The translations under genes were made by a program, and so were the position numbers. The notes under the pieces were generated by a model. The model was not told where the DNA came from and searched no databases. It saw only the letters and a program-made list of their open reading frames with translations. Source: Gemmatimonadota bacterium (lineage in GTDB: Bacteria > Gemmatimonadota > Gemmatimonadetes > Gemmatimonadales > Gemmatimonadaceae). From it: DNA of 64,000 nt. Location of the stretch: assembly GCA_014192065.1 (NCBI GenBank), contig BJHH01000001.1:248001-312000 (forward strand), given 5' to 3'. Shown in pieces: positions 60,421-64,000 of the stretch. The stretch's first letter is position 1. Each line of letters starts with the position of its first letter.

Positions 60421-63285
60421 GTGACTGCGCTCTCCAATCCCGATACCTTCGTTTCGCGCCACATCGGCCCCACCGACGCCGACGTTCGTGAGATGCTGAA
60501 GACCCTCGATATGTCGTCGCTCGACGCGCTGATCGACGCGACCGTGCCCGAGAATATCCGGCTCCGGCGCTCGCTTGCGCTTCCGGCTTCGATGTCGGAA
60601 CAAGAGGCGCTGGCCGAGTTCCGTGCGATGGTCGCGCCGAACGCGGTCTGGCGCAGCTTCATCGGACTCGGTTACTACCCGACGCACACGCCGGCCGTGA
60701 TCCAGCGGAACATTCTCGAGAATCCCGGCTGGTACACCGCGTACACGCCGTATCAGGCCGAGATCGCTCAGGGACGGCTCGAGGCGCTGCTCAACTACCA
60801 GACCGTCGTCACGGACCTCACGGGGCTCCCGATGGCGAGCGCGTCACTGCTCGACGAAGCCACGGCGGCAGCCGAAGCGCTGCAACTGGTCCACGCCATC
60901 GGCTCCGGACGCGACACTTTTCTTGTGGCCGACGACTGCCACCCGCAGACGATCGACGTGGTCAAGGCGCGCGGTGCGGCGCGTGGCATCACCGTTCGCG
61001 TCGTTCCGGTGGGCGCGCTGCCGCTTGATGAAACCGTCTGCGGCGTGCTCGTCCAGTATCCAAACACCTTCGGTTCGGTCGAGGACCATCGGACGCTCGC
61101 CGATCGCGTCCACGCCGCGGGTGCACTGCTGGTGGTGGCCAGCGACCTGCTCGCGCTCACGCTCCTGGCGCCGCCGGGCGAGTGGGGCGCAGACGTTGTG
61201 ATTGGCAGTGCACAGCGTTTCGGTGTACCCATGGGGTACGGCGGGCCGCATGCCGCATTCTTCGCGACGAAGGACGAGCACAAGCGCCACATGCCGGGCC
61301 GGATCATCGGTGTGTCCAAAGATGCCAACGGCAAGATGGCGCTCCGCATGGCGCTCGGGACGCGCGAGCAACACATCCGTCGCGAGAAGGCCACGAGCAA
61401 CATCTGCACGGCGCAGGTCCTGCTCGCCGTCATGAGCGGCATGTACGCGGTCTGGCATGGTCCGGACGGACTCGCGCGCATCGCGCGTCGCGTCCATCAC
61501 CTCGCGGAGACCTTCGCGCAGGGTGCGCGCGATCAGGGGCACACGGTCCTGCACGACGAGTTCTTCGACACCGTGCACGTGCGTCCCGCGACATCGCGCT
61601 CCATCGCGGCTATTCGTGCGGATGCCGATGCGCAGGAAATGAACCTTCGGTATCTCGCGGATGGCACGCTGAGCGTTGCGTTCGGCGAGCCACACACCGC
61701 GGCCGACGTCACCGACCTTCTGGCGGCGCTCGGTGGCACGGCCGTTGCCTCGACGGAAGGGATCGCCGAGAAGGTCGACACGCGGTTCGACGAGCGGTTC
61801 GCCCGGACGAGCCCGTTTCTCACGCATCCGGTGTTCAATACGCATCACTCAGAAACCGAGTTCCAGCGGTACGTCCGCCGGCTCGAATCGAAGGACCTTT
61901 CGTTGGTGCACTCGATGATTGCGCTCGGTTCGTGCACGATGAAGCTCAACGCCGCCGCCGAGATGTTCCCGGTGACCTGGCCAGAAGTCGGCGCGCTCCA
62001 TCCGTTCGCGCCGGTCGCGCAGGCGAGCGGCTACACCGCCATGTTTGCGCGGCTGGAGCAAGCGCTCGCGGAAATCACCGGGTTTCATGCGGTGTCGCTG
62101 CAGCCGAACGCCGGATCACAGGGTGAATACGCCGGCTTGTTGGTGATTCGCGCGTATCACCAGTCGCGCAACGAAGGCCACCGCAACATCTGCCTCATTC
62201 CCCAGTCGGCGCACGGCACGAACCCAGCGAGCGCGGTCATGGTGGGGATGGAAGTCGTCGTCGTGAAGACCGACGCGAGCGGCAACATTGACGTGGCCGA
62301 CCTGAAGGCGAAGGCGACGCAGCATGCGGCGAACCTCGCCGCACTGATGGTCACGTATCCGTCGACGCACGGCGTATTCGAGGAAGCGATCACCGAGATC
62401 ACAGCCGAGGTGCACAAGCACGGCGGCCAAGTGTACCTCGATGGTGCGAACATGAACGCGATGGTTGGGCTCTGCCGGCCGGGCGATATCGGCGGCGACG
62501 TCTGCCACCTCAACCTGCACAAAACGTTTTGCATTCCGCACGGTGGTGGTGGCCCGGGCGTGGGGCCGATCGGCGTGGCGAAGCATCTTGCGCCGTTCCT
62601 TCCCGGACACGCGGTGATCGCGACAGGCGGCGAACAGGCGATCGGTGCGGTGAGCGCCGCCCCGTGGGGCAGCGCGAGCATCCTGCCGATTTCCCTGATG
62701 TACATCATGATGATGGGCGGCGATGGGCTCACGCTCGCCACCAAGTACGCGATCCTGAACGCGAATTACATCGCGAAACGTCTCGAGCCGCACTACCCGG
62801 TGCTCTACAAGGGCGCCAACGGGACGATCGCCCACGAATGCATCGTGGATCCGCGCGGGCTCAAACAGTCGTCTGGCGTCGAGGTGGAGGACATCGCGAA
62901 GCGCCTGATGGATTACGGGTTTCACGCGCCGACGGTCTCGTTCCCGGTGGCTGGCACGTTGATGATCGAGCCGACGGAGAGTGAGTCGAAGGACGAGATG
63001 GATCGGTTTGTCGAGGCGCTGATTGCGATTCGTGAGGAAGCGCGCGCCATCGAGACTGGCCTGATGCCGCGCGACGACAATGCACTCAAGCATGCGCCGC
63101 ATACGCTGGAGCAGATCGTCAGCGACTCGTGGTCCCACGCCTACTCACGCGAAATGGCGGCCTTCCCGCTCGCGTGGGTGCGGGGGCGCAAGTTCTGGCC
63201 AGCGGTGGGGCGAGTGGACAACGCGTTTGGGGACCGCAACCTCGTATGCGCCTGTCCGCCCATGGAGATGTACGCGAACGCGTAA
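60421..63285 (+). CDS. gcvP: Glycine dehydrogenase (decarboxylating), P-protein
   Basis: A 954-residue single-chain P-protein of the glycine cleavage system, which decarboxylates glycine and passes aminomethyl to the lipoyl arm of GcvH. N-terminal [17 protein letters not shown], the mid-region [19 protein letters not shown], and the pyridoxal-phosphate lysine K701 in [19 protein letters not shown]. The GTG at 60421 gives the usual N-terminus; an ATG at 60358 would add 21 residues without family match. Full-length; not split as in some lineages. The gcvT gene is not in the window, and gcvH converges with it. Confidence 0.97.
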   Translation: MTALSNPDTFVSRHIGPTDADVREMLKTLDMSSLDALIDATVPENIRLRRSLALPASMSEQEALAEFRAMVAPNAVWRSFIGLGYYPTHTPAVIQRNILENPGWYTAYTPYQAEIAQGRLEALLNYQTVVTDLTGLPMASASLLDEATAAAEALQLVHAIGSGRDTFLVADDCHPQTIDVVKARGAARGITVRVVPVGALPLDETVCGVLVQYPNTFGSVEDHRTLADRVHAAGALLVVASDLLALTLLAPPGEWGADVVIGSAQRFGVPMGYGGPHAAFFATKDEHKRHMPGRIIGVSKDANGKMALRMALGTREQHIRREKATSNICTAQVLLAVMSGMYAVWHGPDGLARIARRVHHLAETFAQGARDQGHTVLHDEFFDTVHVRPATSRSIAAIRADADAQEMNLRYLADGTLSVAFGEPHTAADVTDLLAALGGTAVASTEGIAEKVDTRFDERFARTSPFLTHPVFNTHHSETEFQRYVRRLESKDLSLVHSMIALGSCTMKLNAAAEMFPVTWPEVGALHPFAPVAQASGYTAMFARLEQALAEITGFHAVSLQPNAGSQGEYAGLLVIRAYHQSRNEGHRNICLIPQSAHGTNPASAVMVGMEVVVVKTDASGNIDVADLKAKATQHAANLAALMVTYPSTHGVFEEAITEITAEVHKHGGQVYLDGANMNAMVGLCRPGDIGGDVCHLNLHKTFCIPHGGGGPGVGPIGVAKHLAPFLPGHAVIATGGEQAIGAVSAAPWGSASILPISLMYIMMMGGDGLTLATKYAILNANYIAKRLEPHYPVLYKGANGTIAHECIVDPRGLKQSSGVEVEDIAKRLMDYGFHAPTVSFPVAGTLMIEPTESESKDEMDRFVEALIAIREEARAIETGLMPRDDNALKHAPHTLEQIVSDSWSHAYSREMAAFPLAWVRGRKFWPAVGRVDNAFGDRNLVCACPPMEMYANA

Positions 63286-63357
63286 ATCGCAAACGGGTTG
63301 ATGGCCGCTGCGCTCAGGCGGTAGACGGCCGGACCTGCGCCGTCACCGTGGGTGGTG

Positions 63358-63750
63358 CTACTTCCCGTCCAGGTGCGCGCTGTAGGCCTTGTCGTCCATC
63401 AGCGCGTCGACGTCCGCCTGGTTCGCGACCTTGAGCTTGATCATCCAGCCCTCGCCATACGCGTCCGCGTTCACCGCGGCTGGCTCGGCGTCGAGCTTGG
63501 AGTTCACCTCGACCACTTCCCCAGCGACCGGGCAGTAGAGGTCGCTCACGGCCTTCACCGCTTCGACCGTGCCAAAGGCGTCGTGCGCGGCAAACTTCGC
63601 GCCCGGCTTCGGCATGTCGAGAAAGACGATGTCACCGAGTTCGCCCTGCGCGTAGTCGGTGATGCCGACGAAATAGACGCCGGCGGTGTCGGTGGGCTTC
63701 AGGTATTCATGGTCCGCCGTATAGCGGAGCCCGGAGATGACGTTTGACAT
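63358..63750 (-). CDS. gcvH: Glycine cleavage system H protein
   Basis: A 130-residue lipoylated carrier. The lipoyl attachment Lys66 is in TVEAVKAVSD; earlier YTADHEYL and the phrase GITDYAQGELGDIVFLD match the family. It shuttles the aminomethyl group between P and T proteins. Lipoylation would need LipB or the LipM-like enzyme plus LipA, all encoded here. It is convergent with gcvP, 72 nt between stops, so the two are not cotranscribed. Confidence 0.97.
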   Translation of the reverse strand: MSNVISGLRYTADHEYLKPTDTAGVYFVGITDYAQGELGDIVFLDMPKPGAKFAAHDAFGTVEAVKAVSDLYCPVAGEVVEVNSKLDAEPAAVNADAYGEGWMIKLKVANQADVDALMDDKAYSAHLDGK

Positions 63751-63781
63751 GGGCGAATGCTACGACCCGCGCGTGCCGTTC

Positions 63782-64000
63782 TCAAGGATGCGGCGGGGCA
63801 CTATTGGCGACGCGGTCCTGAAGTAGCTGCCACACCTCGTCCGCCCGCCGGACCAGTGACTCGAGCGAACCGTCGTTATCGATCACGAAATCGGCGCGGG
63901 TGCGTTTGGAGCCGGCATCGTCCTGCGCGGCCATCCTCGCGCGCGCCTCGGCGTCGGAGATGCCGCGGCTGTGAACAAGGCGGTCGAGCCGCACGCTTTC
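63782..64000 (-). CDS. coaE: Dephospho-CoA kinase, C-terminal part (5' end outside window)
   Basis: The last 72 residues of a reading frame open to the window edge, beginning ESVRLDRLVHSRGISDAEAR. The motif RLVHSRGISDAEARARMAAQ followed by KRTRADFVIDNDGSLESL is the C-terminus of CoaE, which phosphorylates dephospho-CoA in the last step of CoA synthesis. The ATP-binding N-terminal part is outside. It ends 32 nt upstream of gcvH, on the same strand and ahead of it (so cotranscription is possible). Confidence 0.93.
   Translation of the reverse strand, partial: ESVRLDRLVHSRGISDAEARARMAAQDDAGSKRTRADFVIDNDGSLESLVRRADEVWQLLQDRVANSAPPHP

Noticed and set aside
60150-60662. Long 5' extension of the LipM-like frame
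   Set aside because: It runs over the small membrane-protein gene and the gcvP 5' end; homologous sequence begins near the GTG at 60149.

Overview
The window is about 64 kb of high-GC bacterial chromosome with many secreted and outer-membrane proteins. Several things point to a Gram-negative, chemoheterotrophic, Gemmatimonas-like member of Gemmatimonadota: SusC/SusD pairs, many lipoproteins and 'AQ'-type signal peptides, DUF4397 proteins, a Thermus-type single-zinc methionyl-tRNA synthetase, RicT, and a mixture of GTG, TTG and ATG starts with many 4-nt stop/start overlaps. The taxonomic placement is inference from gene content. I saw no rRNA, tRNA, CRISPR array, integrase or transposase.

Region 1 (1-10.9 kb, + strand) is a nutrient-uptake region. 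A SusD-DUF4397 pair, cut by the window edge, is followed by a second set: SusC, SusD, a small lipoprotein and DUF4397. Each DUF4397 gene ends in a similar GC-rich hairpin, so the two sets look like a tandem duplication. A histidine-rich multi-pass membrane protein and a Spy/CpxP-like periplasmic protein follow.

Region 2 (11-24.9 kb) holds surface proteins: a four-repeat carboxypeptidase-regulatory protein with a terminal TonB-plug-like domain; a vanadium-haloperoxidase/PAP2 protein translationally coupled to a 1267-residue FG-GAP/UnbV protein; a GT-C/TPR membrane protein; a second, short plug-only protein; and a TPM domain protein, a degenerate nucleotidyltransferase and LemA.

Region 3 (24.9-33.4 kb, - strand) is housekeeping: dnaE, accA, ricT, metG and an M23 peptidase, closely spaced and in that transcription order.

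Region 4 (33.4-43.6 kb) has an operon of a secreted HELQH metalloprotease, a PorV-like outer-membrane protein and a PF10023-type HELTH aminopeptidase. It continues with a third plug-only protein, a GT39 glycosyltransferase, lipB with a lipoprotein hydrolase, and a secreted HpcH/HpaI-aldolase-like protein.

Region 5 (43.6-49.4 kb, - strand) is a complete pyruvate dehydrogenase operon headed by lipoyl synthase: lipA, E1-alpha, E1-beta, E2, E3. A plausible promoter framed by an inverted repeat lies upstream.

Region 6 (49.5-60.3 kb, - strand) contains a small membrane protein, then a glycosyltransferase / DUF3108 / deoxyhypusine-synthase-like three-gene overlap operon. After it comes a peptide-uptake operon (substrate-binding protein, two permeases, two ATPases and a POT-family transporter), preceded by a LipM-like octanoyltransferase and a 59-residue membrane protein. 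Region 7 (60.4-64 kb) has gcvP, a convergent gcvH, and the 3' end of coaE.

The lipoyl theme recurs: lipA, lipB, a LipM-like enzyme, and the lipoylated proteins E2 and GcvH all lie within 22 kb. The observation I consider most likely to be new is the family of three barrel-less, two-cysteine TonB-plug-like proteins at 11, 21.7 and 37.9 kb.
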